64,000 nt of DNA, from NCBI RefSeq assembly GCF_030052995.1, contig NZ_JASJPW010000001.1:310001-374000 (forward strand). The letters run 5' to 3'. The translations under genes were made by a program, and so were the position numbers. The first letter of the stretch is position 1. Every line of letters starts with the position of its first letter. Source of the DNA: Gemmobacter sp. 24YEA27 (lineage in GTDB: Bacteria > Pseudomonadota > Alphaproteobacteria > Rhodobacterales > Rhodobacteraceae). Below the pieces are notes generated by a model that did not search any database, was not told where the DNA came from, and worked only from the letters and a program-made list of their open reading frames with translations. Below, in pieces: positions 55,173 to 62,133 of this stretch.

Positions 55173-56723
55173 ATGAAACCGATCCGGCTGGTGGCGGGCT
55201 TCCTCACCGTAGGCTTCTGGACGCTGATTTCACGCGTCGCGGGCCTCGTGCGAGATATGTTCATGGCGGCCTATCTTGGCGACGGGCCGGTCAGCCAAGC
55301 GCTGGTCGCGGCGCAATCCTTGCCAAACATGTTCCGCAGGCTCTTTGCCGAGGGCGCCTTCAACATGGCCTTCGTGCCGATGTATGCCAAAAAGCTTGAG
55401 GCGGGCGAGGATGCCAATGGCTTTGCCCGCGACGCGTTCTGGAGCCTGGCGGCCTTTCTCGCGGTCTTTTCGGCGGTCTGTATTGTGGCGATGCCGGTGC
55501 TGGTCTGGATCCTTGCGGCCGGGTTCGAGGTGGATACCCGCTTTGATCTGGCGATCACCTATGGCCGGATTGCCTTCCCCTATATCCTTTTCATCTCGCT
55601 GACCGCGCTTTTGTCCGGCGTGCTGAATTCGATGGGGCGGTTCCTCGCGACCTCGGCCGTCACGGCGCTTTTGTCGCTGACGATGATCGCGGGCATGCTG
55701 CTTGCGCGCCGGTTCGGCTGGGATATGGGCGTCACGCTGGCCTGGGCGATTTCGATTTCCGGCGTGTTGCAGCTTGTGGCCGTGTGGCTGGCGCTGAAGC
55801 GACTTGGCTTTTCGCTGCCCTTCCAGCTCCCGAAATGGACGCCCGAGCTGAAGCGCCTTGCCATCATCGCCGCGCCCGCGGCGCTGGCGGGGGGCGTGGT
55901 GCAGGTCAATCTCGTCGTTGGCCGCCGGGTGGCGAGCTATACCGATGGCGCCATGACCTGGCTTTACAATGCCGACCGGCTTTATCAGCTGCCGCTGGGC
56001 GTGGTGGGGATCGCGATTGGCGTCGTCCTGCTGCCGGAACTGGCGCGGCGCCTGCGGGCATCGGATGCCGAGGGCGCGCGGTTCAGTTTCTCGCGCGGCG
56101 CGGAATTTGCGCTTTTGCTGACCCTGCCCGCCGCTGTGGCGCTGATCGTGATCGCGCGGCCCATCATCGGCGTGATTTTCGAGCGTGGCGCCTATAGCGC
56201 CCATGCCGCCGACAATACCGCGCTGGCACTGGCGATTTACGGCGCGGGCCTGCCGGCCTTCGTGCTGCACAAGGTCCTGCAACCGCAGTTTTACGCCCGC
56301 CATGACACCAGGCGCCCGTTCAATTATGCCGTGGTCGCGATGGTGGTGAACCTGGTTGTCGCCGTTGCGCTGATGCCGCTGATCGGCTTTCTCGCGGCGG
56401 CGATTGCGACCACGGTTTCGGCCTGGATCATGGTGGTCCAGCTCTGGCTCGGCTCGCGCAGCATGGGGATCTCGGCCACAATGGATGACCGGTTCCGCAA
56501 GCGGCTGCCCCGGATCATCCTGTCTTCGCTGCTGATGGGTGCGGTTCTGCTTGGACTGGTCTGGGTCCTGGGTGATGCCGTGACCGAAAAAGGCACCCGG
56601 ACGCCTTTGCTTCTGGTCCTGGTTCTGGCGGGGATGGCGAGCTATTTCCTTGCCGCCACCCTCACCGGCGCCATGAACCTCGCCGATCTGAAATCCTCGC
56701 TCAGACGCGGCAAGCGGGCGTGA
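55173..56723 (+). CDS. murJ: Lipid II flippase MurJ
   Basis: Inner-membrane flippase that moves lipid II to the periplasm for peptidoglycan synthesis. The protein has 516 residues and about 14 helices. It begins MKPIRLVAGFLTVGFWTLIS and contains RVAGLVRDMFMAAYLG, the FRRLFAEGAFNMAFVPMYAK signature and YNADRLYQLPLGVVGIAIG. ATG at 55173 follows a CGAGGAGCAG ribosome-binding site. It lies 37 bases after glnD and ends four bases before the convergent transporter gene. Confidence 0.96.
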   Translation: MKPIRLVAGFLTVGFWTLISRVAGLVRDMFMAAYLGDGPVSQALVAAQSLPNMFRRLFAEGAFNMAFVPMYAKKLEAGEDANGFARDAFWSLAAFLAVFSAVCIVAMPVLVWILAAGFEVDTRFDLAITYGRIAFPYILFISLTALLSGVLNSMGRFLATSAVTALLSLTMIAGMLLARRFGWDMGVTLAWAISISGVLQLVAVWLALKRLGFSLPFQLPKWTPELKRLAIIAAPAALAGGVVQVNLVVGRRVASYTDGAMTWLYNADRLYQLPLGVVGIAIGVVLLPELARRLRASDAEGARFSFSRGAEFALLLTLPAAVALIVIARPIIGVIFERGAYSAHAADNTALALAIYGAGLPAFVLHKVLQPQFYARHDTRRPFNYAVVAMVVNLVVAVALMPLIGFLAAAIATTVSAWIMVVQLWLGSRSMGISATMDDRFRKRLPRIILSSLLMGAVLLGLVWVLGDAVTEKGTRTPLLLVLVLAGMASYFLAATLTGAMNLADLKSSLRRGKRA

Positions 56724-56726
56724 ACC

Positions 56727-57572
56727 TCAGCGCGCCACCATGGCGCGCTGATTGATCAGAAGCGATGCGATCACCACCACAACCCCGGCGATCTGCAGCG
56801 CCGAGGGCATGATCTGCAACAAGGCCGCATCCAGCACCAGCGCCGTTACCGGCGTCAAAAGGATCAGGGGCATGATCGCGACCGCCCCCACGGCCTCGAT
56901 CCCCCGGAACCACAACAGGAACGGGATCCCGGTCAGCACGATGGCAAGGATCACAAAGGCCACGATGTTCAGCCCGGTCAGCGGCCCCTGGAAATCGCCG
57001 ATCAAAAGCGCGACCAGCGTCAGTTCGATACCGCCGATCAGCAACTGCCAGGCGGTGAAAGAGGTGATGCTGATCCCCGGGCTGCCCCAGCGGCTGAGGA
57101 GCACACCCCCGAGCGAGATCGACAGCACACAGCCCAGCATCGCGGCGACCCCGATCCCGTCAATCGCCGCGCCGTCCTTCAGCACCACCATCGCCACGCC
57201 CGCAAGGCCCAGAAGCACCGCGAAGAATTGCAGCCCTGTTGGCCTTCGGTGCAGGATCGCCCAGGCCATCAACAGCACGAGCACGGGCCCAAGCGCCTGA
57301 AACACCGCCGCGACACCACCCTGGAGCCGCATCGCCCCGATGAAAAACAGTCCGAAGAAAAACCCGACATTCAGCGTGCCGAGGACGATCATCCGGCCCC
57401 ACCAGCCCGCCTTAGGCAATTCACGGCTCAGAAGAAACAGAAAGCCCGCACCGCCCACGGCCCGCACCGCGCCGGCCATTTCCGGATGCGGCGGCAGCCA
57501 GCGCCCGGCCAGCATATAGGTAAAGCCCCAGAGAATGGTGCAGATGGCGGCTCCGGTTTTTGGTCCGATCAT
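56727..57572 (-). CDS. EamA/DMT family transporter
   Basis: Ten-helix drug/metabolite transporter of 281 residues made of two EamA repeats (residues ~5-130 and ~140-275). Segments such as AICTILWGFTYMLAGRWLPP and ALGPVLVLLMAWAILHRRPT are typical. The substrate is unknown; members export amino acids or metabolites. ATG at 57572 fits the first helix. It is convergent with murJ and lies about 110 bases from the rhomboid gene. Confidence 0.87.
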   Translation of the reverse strand: MIGPKTGAAICTILWGFTYMLAGRWLPPHPEMAGAVRAVGGAGFLFLLSRELPKAGWWGRMIVLGTLNVGFFFGLFFIGAMRLQGGVAAVFQALGPVLVLLMAWAILHRRPTGLQFFAVLLGLAGVAMVVLKDGAAIDGIGVAAMLGCVLSISLGGVLLSRWGSPGISITSFTAWQLLIGGIELTLVALLIGDFQGPLTGLNIVAFVILAIVLTGIPFLLWFRGIEAVGAVAIMPLILLTPVTALVLDAALLQIMPSALQIAGVVVVIASLLINQRAMVAR

Positions 57573-57679
57573 GGGTCTTTCCTGCGGCGCTTGTGATGCG
57601 CCCCTCTGTCACCCATCTCCGCCACAGGCGCAACCGACCGCCGCGCGCAGCCAGAATGCCCGGGCCGCACCAAGCGCGC

Positions 57680-58369
57680 TCAGCGGTTGCGCAGCCGTGC
57701 GCGAACCCGACCCCAGCCGCCGGGGCTGACAAGGAAGGACAGCGCGAAACCGGCGGCGAAACCGGCCACTTCGGCGATCCATTCAAAGCCGCCGCCGAAC
57801 AGCACGCCGAACAGAAGCTGCACAAACAGAAGCATCCCGATCAGCGTGAAGGCGCGATAGCCATTCGAGCCGGTCCCGATCAGCTGCACCCACAAAAGGA
57901 AGGTAAAAGCGCCGATCAGCCCGTAAACCCCGGAATAGGCCCCGATCAGCGGGTAATTGTCATAGGGCACCAGGGCGATAAAGGCGAAAGCCCCGGCCCA
58001 GCTTGCCCCGTAGAACACGCCCAGGACAGCCCACCAGCGGAAGACCTCGCCGACCATCTTGCCAAGCGCCAGCAACAGAACCACCGCAAACAGCGCGCTG
58101 GTCGTGGTCTGATGCACGAAGGGGAAGGCGACAAAGCGCAGCGCCAGTTCGTCCCAGACCCGGTTGGCCCAGAAATACTCAACGACATTGCGCGCCACCG
58201 CGTAATCCATCAGGGCGCTCTGGCGCCAGCCAATGCCGCCCGGCCCTCCGATCACCCCGGCCTCGGCGAGACCCAGCACGATCTCGGCCGCGATCATCGG
58301 AAGCGCCAGCACCCAGACGACCCAGGGCAGCTGGTTGATCGGGCTGGCATTCGGATCGGTATCATACAT
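57680..58369 (-). CDS. Rhomboid-family membrane protein lacking catalytic histidine
   Basis: A 229-residue polytopic protein with a rhomboid fold. The usual GxSG nucleophile region reads GAYSGVYG (Ser at about 146). The TM6 segment that normally reads AHxGGxxxG instead reads AEVAGFAAG, so the catalytic His is Glu at ~200. The TM2 HxxxxHxxxN motif keeps only its first His (VHQTTTSALFA). The family's proteases need a Ser-His dyad, so this is probably a pseudo-rhomboid with a binding or chaperone role. The C-terminal segment FLVSPGGWGRVRARLRNR is basic. It is divergent from trpS. Confidence 0.82.
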   Translation of the reverse strand: MYDTDPNASPINQLPWVVWVLALPMIAAEIVLGLAEAGVIGGPGGIGWRQSALMDYAVARNVVEYFWANRVWDELALRFVAFPFVHQTTTSALFAVVLLLALGKMVGEVFRWWAVLGVFYGASWAGAFAFIALVPYDNYPLIGAYSGVYGLIGAFTFLLWVQLIGTGSNGYRAFTLIGMLLFVQLLFGVLFGGGFEWIAEVAGFAAGFALSFLVSPGGWGRVRARLRNR

Positions 58370-58458
58370 GCGGCACGCATCCCCTTCGGGCGCGATGTTG
58401 ACGCCCCTCCTGCGAAGCCTTACGCCGTGCAGGTCAGTTTTTCCAGACGGAGAGCATC

Positions 58459-59520
58459 ATGTCCTCGCAAGACACCCAGGGTCAGGGCGGCTCCAATCCA
58501 GGGTTCACGCCGCGGATCTTTTCCGGCATCCAGCCCTCGGGCGGTATGACGCTGGGGAATTACCTCGGCGCGCTGAAGCGGTTTGCCGAAAAGCAGGATG
58601 AGGGGATCGAGACGATCTATTGCGTCGTCGATCTGCATGCGATCACCGTCTGGCAGGATCCCGAAAAGCTGCGCCACCAGACACGCGAGATCACGGCGGC
58701 CTATCTGGCCAGCGGCATCGACCCGGCGCGCTCGATCATCTTCAACCAGAGCCAAGTGACGGGACATGCCGAGCTGGCCTGGATCTTCAACTGCGTCGCC
58801 CGCATCGGCTGGATGTACCGGATGACGCAGTTCAAAGATAAAACGGCGGGCAAGAATGCCGAAAATTCCAGCCTCGGCCTCCTGGCCTATCCGTCCCTGA
58901 TGGCGGCGGATATCCTGCTTTATCACGCGACCGGCGTGCCGGTGGGCGAAGATCAGAAACAGCATCTCGAGCTGACCCGCGACATTGCCGCGAAGTTCAA
59001 CCATGACTATGGCGTCAACTTCTTCCCGATCACCGAACCGCTGATCGAAGGCTCGGCCACCCGCGTGATGTCTTTGCGCGACGGCACGAAAAAGATGTCG
59101 AAATCCGACCCGTCAGATGCCAGCCGCATCAATCTGACGGATGATGCGGATACGATCGCGAAGAAGATCCGCAAGGCGACCACCGATCCGAACCCGCTGC
59201 CCGAGACAGTTGAGGGGCTGAAGGACCGGCCCGAGGCGAAGAACCTCGTGAATATCTACGCGGCCCTGGCCGGGGTCAGCGCCGAAGCGGTGATCCGGGA
59301 ATTCGCCGGCGCGCAATTTGGCACCTTTAAGCCGCGCCTCGCCGATCTGGCGGTGGCAAAGCTTTCGCCGATCACCGAGGCGATGAACCGCTATATGCAG
59401 GACCCGGCCGGGATCGACCGCATCCTTGGCGAAGGCGCTGACCGCGCCGATGCCATTGCCAGCCCGATCCTTGCCAGGACGAAAGAGATTGTCGGCATGA
59501 TTGGCTCGCGCGGCAGGTGA
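58459..59520 (+). CDS. trpS: Tryptophanyl-tRNA synthetase
   Basis: Class I aminoacyl-tRNA synthetase charging tRNA-Trp. The protein has 353 residues. The HIGH-equivalent region is [14 protein letters not shown] and the KMSKS loop is [30 protein letters not shown] and [19 protein letters not shown] are family segments. ATG at 58459. A terminator follows at 59647-59680, and the gene appears to be alone. Confidence 0.97.
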   Translation: MSSQDTQGQGGSNPGFTPRIFSGIQPSGGMTLGNYLGALKRFAEKQDEGIETIYCVVDLHAITVWQDPEKLRHQTREITAAYLASGIDPARSIIFNQSQVTGHAELAWIFNCVARIGWMYRMTQFKDKTAGKNAENSSLGLLAYPSLMAADILLYHATGVPVGEDQKQHLELTRDIAAKFNHDYGVNFFPITEPLIEGSATRVMSLRDGTKKMSKSDPSDASRINLTDDADTIAKKIRKATTDPNPLPETVEGLKDRPEAKNLVNIYAALAGVSAEAVIREFAGAQFGTFKPRLADLAVAKLSPITEAMNRYMQDPAGIDRILGEGADRADAIASPILARTKEIVGMIGSRGR

Positions 59521-59646
59521 CTGGCCGCATGGCCACACTGTCACACGCCTGAATCGGCGCGCTGGCAGGATCCGAGTCGCTTCGGGAGGTCCTGTCCCCC
59601 TTTGCCGGTGTGGCATCCCCTGCCCGTCCGGCACCACCCGATGACC

Positions 59647-59680
59647 TGGCCCCCGTGCACTCTGCGCGGGGGTCATTTTC
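59647..59680 (+). terminator. Intrinsic terminator after trpS
   Basis: A 12-pair stem (TGGCCCCCGTGC and GCGCGGGGGTCA, two wobble pairs) with loop ACTCT, followed by TTTTC. It lies 126 bases after the trpS stop. Confidence 0.68.
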
Positions 59681-59773
59681 TGCCTGCGGGCGCCTTTGCC
59701 ATTTACACCGCGCCCGCCGGTCACCATGATAAGCGCGTTGTAACAACACGCCGCGCCTCAGCGGCTATCTCCC

Positions 59774-60121
59774 ATGAAAATGACAGGTTTTGACCGGCTG
59801 GCAGGCGAAGTCTGTGCCAAATGCGGTTTCTGCGGCTCTGGCCATACCGGGGTCTTCGTGCATTTTACCGATTTTCTTCCGGAAACCGGCCCGGTCACAG
59901 CCGAAGACTTCACCGACTGGCTGCTGATCGCCGATGGTTACGATCCGGCAAGACAGGCAGAGGTCTTTGAAAAGTTCAGAGCCATCTTCCGTCCTATCTT
60001 CATAAAGCATATGGGCACCGACTGCGTGGATGCCGGCTTGCTTTATTATTCTCCGGGCAGCAGCGACGGCCCCTTTCATCCACGCCGCTGGGCCAGACCG
60101 GGATCCGGGCCGAAACGCTGA
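59774..60121 (+). CDS. Hypothetical protein with N-terminal cysteine cluster
   Basis: A 115-residue soluble protein I do not recognise. Near the start is CAKCGFCG, which could bind a metal, and a further cysteine lies in GTDCVDAG. The middle is a normal globular stretch (TAEDFTDWLLIADGYDPARQ, VFEKFRAIFRPIFIKHMG). The C-terminus is proline- and arginine-rich. ATG at 59774 is used; the MTGF methionine two codons later is also possible. It stands alone between the trpS terminator and the DnaA-box-rich gap. Confidence 0.55.
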   Translation: MKMTGFDRLAGEVCAKCGFCGSGHTGVFVHFTDFLPETGPVTAEDFTDWLLIADGYDPARQAEVFEKFRAIFRPIFIKHMGTDCVDAGLLYYSPGSSDGPFHPRRWARPGSGPKR

Positions 60122-60145
60122 CCCGGATTGCGGCCTGTCCCGCAA

Positions 60146-60308
60146 GAATCGCAATTACCTGTGGAAAGCCCGGTTTTCCACAGGGTCCTCCACAACAAAC
60201 TGCTTTACATGATTCGCGGAACGAATCAGGATAAATCAATATCTGGTGGGAGCTGTGGGTAAATCCGCATACCCTTGCAGGTTCCCCAGCTTCTGGTGGT
60301 TATCCACA
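60146..60308. promoter_or_regulatory. DnaA-box and GANTC cluster with inverted repeats
   Basis: Within 163 bases lie a consensus DnaA box TTATCCACA (60300-60308), TTTTCCACA (60174-60182), two weaker reverse boxes (TGTGGAAAG at 60160-60168, TGTGGGTAA at 60254-60262), and three CcrM-type GANTC sites (60146, 60211, 60223). CCTGTGGAAA and TTTCCACAGG form a 10-base inverted repeat (60158-60184), and GATTCG-CGGAA-CGAATC another (60211-60227). The centre (60188-60240) is AT-rich for this genome. It could be a replication origin or a DnaA-controlled promoter for ybjN. Confidence 0.5.
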
Positions 60309-60336
60309 GGGCAGAAGCGTCATGATGAGGCCGGGC

Positions 60337-60839
60337 ATGTCACTTTCCGAAGATTATCTGCTCTCGGATGAGATCCATCCCATCGACATCGTCGAGACGC
60401 TGGCCGCGAGCAATGCCTGGGAATTCGACCGCGTCACCGATGACCAGATCGCCATGGCGGTCGAGGGCCTGTGGCGCACCTATTCGCTGACCCTCGCCTG
60501 GTCCGACCAGGACGAGACCCTGCGCCTGATCTGCACCTTCGAGATGGAGCCCCCGAGGGCCGCATGGCCGAGCTTTACGAGCTGATCAACCGTTGCAATG
60601 ACACGGTCTGGACCGGCGGTTTCACCTGGTGGGATGATCAAAGACTGATGGTCTGGCGCTATGGCCTCTGCCTTGCCGGCGGCCAGATGGCCGGGCCGGA
60701 ACAGATCGACAAACTGATTTCCTCGGCGGTGCTGGCGGCGGAACGGTTTTACCCGGCCTTCCAGCTGACCCTTTGGGGGGACCGCGCGCCGGTCGATGCG
60801 ATGAAAGTCGCCATTGCAGAGGCTTACGGCCGCGCCTAA
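60337..60839 (+). pseudogene. YbjN-domain protein, frameshifted in this sequence
   Basis: A YbjN family protein with a type III secretion chaperone-like fold, of unclear function. The first part (MSLSEDYLLSDEIHPIDIVE, WEFDRVTDDQIAMAVEG, LICTFEMEPP) and the second (GRMAELYELINRCNDTVWTG, FTWWDDQRLMVWRYGLCLAG, AERFYPAFQLTLWGD) are in different frames. They join if one C is added to the CCCCC run at 60550-60554, giving EMEPPEGRMAEL and a 167-residue protein. ATG at 60337 gives the family-like start; 60322 is also possible. It precedes proC by 33 bases. Confidence 0.82.
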
Positions 60840-60872
60840 CCTCGCCGCCCGAACGGGCGGAAAGGCAGGACC

Positions 60873-61685
60873 ATGTCAGCTGATATCAAAATCGAACACG
60901 GGCTTTTGCTGCTTGGCTGCGGCAAAATGGGGTCGGCGCTGTTGAAGGGCTGGCTGGATTTCGGCGTACCTGCCAGCAATGTCTGGGTGACCGAGCCGCA
61001 TCCCTCGGACTGGCTGAAAGCGACCGGAGTGCATCTGAACAAAGGCGTGCCGGATCGCGCGGAAATCGCCATACTCGCTGTGAAGCCGCAGATGATGGGT
61101 GCCGCGCTGCCAGGGCTGATGGCGCTTGGGAATGGCGAAACGCTGTTCATCTCAATCGCCGCCGGGACCACAATTGCCACGCTGGAACAGGTACTTGGGT
61201 CGAGGACACCGATCGTCCGGGTAATGCCGAATACCCCCGCAATGGTCGGGCGTGGCATTTCGGGCCTTGTCGGCAATGCCTATGCCTCTGCCGCGCAGAT
61301 CGCGCAATCACGGCTGTTGATGCAGGCCGTGGGCGAGGTGGTCGAGCTGGAGACCGAGGCCCAGATCGATGCGGTGACGGCCGTTTCCGGCTCTGGCCCG
61401 GCCTATGTCTTCCATCTGATCGAAGCGCTGGCTGCCGCCGGTGAAGCCGAGGGCCTTTCCCCCGGGGTCGCGATGAAACTGGCGCGGGCGACCGTCACCG
61501 GCTCGGGCGAGCTGGCCTATCGGTCGGAAGACAGCGCCGAACAGCTGCGGATCAATGTAACCTCGCCCGGCGGCACCACCGCCGCCGCCCTTGCGGTGTT
61601 GATGGAACCGGAAACCGGCTTCCCGGCGCTTTTGAAACGGGCGGTGAAAGCAGCGGCGGACCGGGGCCGGGAATTGGGCAAGTGA
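60873..61685 (+). CDS. proC: Pyrroline-5-carboxylate reductase
   Basis: NAD(P)H-dependent last step of proline synthesis. The protein has 270 residues. The Rossmann start is LLLLGCGKMGSALLKGWL, the NTPAMVGRGISG segment and VTAVSGSGPAYVFHLIEAL, which is the signature, are present. A C-terminal LRINVTSPGGTTAAALAVL motif completes the family pattern. ATG at 60873 follows AGGCAGGACC. The csaA gene begins nine bases after the stop. Confidence 0.96.
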   Translation: MSADIKIEHGLLLLGCGKMGSALLKGWLDFGVPASNVWVTEPHPSDWLKATGVHLNKGVPDRAEIAILAVKPQMMGAALPGLMALGNGETLFISIAAGTTIATLEQVLGSRTPIVRVMPNTPAMVGRGISGLVGNAYASAAQIAQSRLLMQAVGEVVELETEAQIDAVTAVSGSGPAYVFHLIEALAAAGEAEGLSPGVAMKLARATVTGSGELAYRSEDSAEQLRINVTSPGGTTAAALAVLMEPETGFPALLKRAVKAAADRGRELGK

Positions 61686-61693
61686 GCGCGGAA

Positions 61694-62035
61694 ATGACAG
61701 ATCAGATCAGCTATGACGACTTTGCGAAGGTGGATATCCGGGTGGGCCGGATCATCGAGGCCGAGCCCTTCCCCGAGACGCGCAAACCCGCTTTCAAACT
61801 GCGCATCGATTTCGGGCCTGAGATTGGGGTGAAACGGTCCTCCGCCCAGATCACCAGACACTACACGCTTGAGGGGCTTATTGGTCGCCAGGTGCTGGCG
61901 GTGGTGAATTTCCCGCCGCGCCAGATCGGGCCGGTGCGCTCTGAAGTGCTGGTGCTGGGCGTGCCGGATGAGGCGGGAGAGGTGGTGCTACTGACCCCCG
62001 GCCATGAGGTTCCGCTGGCCGGGAAAATGTTCTGA
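61694..62035 (+). CDS. csaA: tRNA-binding protein CsaA
   Basis: Small OB-fold tRNA-binding protein of 113 residues, related to the MetRS C-terminal domain and reported as a chaperone in other bacteria. The segments ISYDDFAKVDIRVGRIIEAE, KPAFKLRIDFGPEIGVKRSS and ILVAVVNFPPRQIGPVRSE-like text (here VLAVVNFPPRQIG) are clear. The start is ATG at 61694; a GTG at 61682 overlaps the proC stop and is less likely. Confidence 0.93.
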   Translation: MTDQISYDDFAKVDIRVGRIIEAEPFPETRKPAFKLRIDFGPEIGVKRSSAQITRHYTLEGLIGRQVLAVVNFPPRQIGPVRSEVLVLGVPDEAGEVVLLTPGHEVPLAGKMF

Positions 62036-62043
62036 CAAACCGC

Positions 62044-62074
62044 TTGCCCCTCTAGTGACTAGAGGGATTAGAAC
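62044..62074 (+). promoter_or_regulatory. MerR-family (ZntR/CadR/PbrR-type) operator-promoter
   Basis: TTGCCC (62044-62049) and TAGAAC (62069-62074) are separated by 19 bases, the long spacer typical of MerR-family promoters. The spacer is filled by the palindrome CCCTCTAGT-G-ACTAGAGGG (62048-62066), with 9-base arms. This is the form bound by Zn, Cd or Pb-sensing MerR regulators that unwind the promoter when metal binds. The regulator gene is not in this window. The start codon lies 60 bases downstream. Confidence 0.87.
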
Positions 62075-62133
62075 TGATTCGATGATAAAAGGCCGCTGCC
62101 GGTTCCCACCGGGCAGTGGCCGGAGGATCGGTG

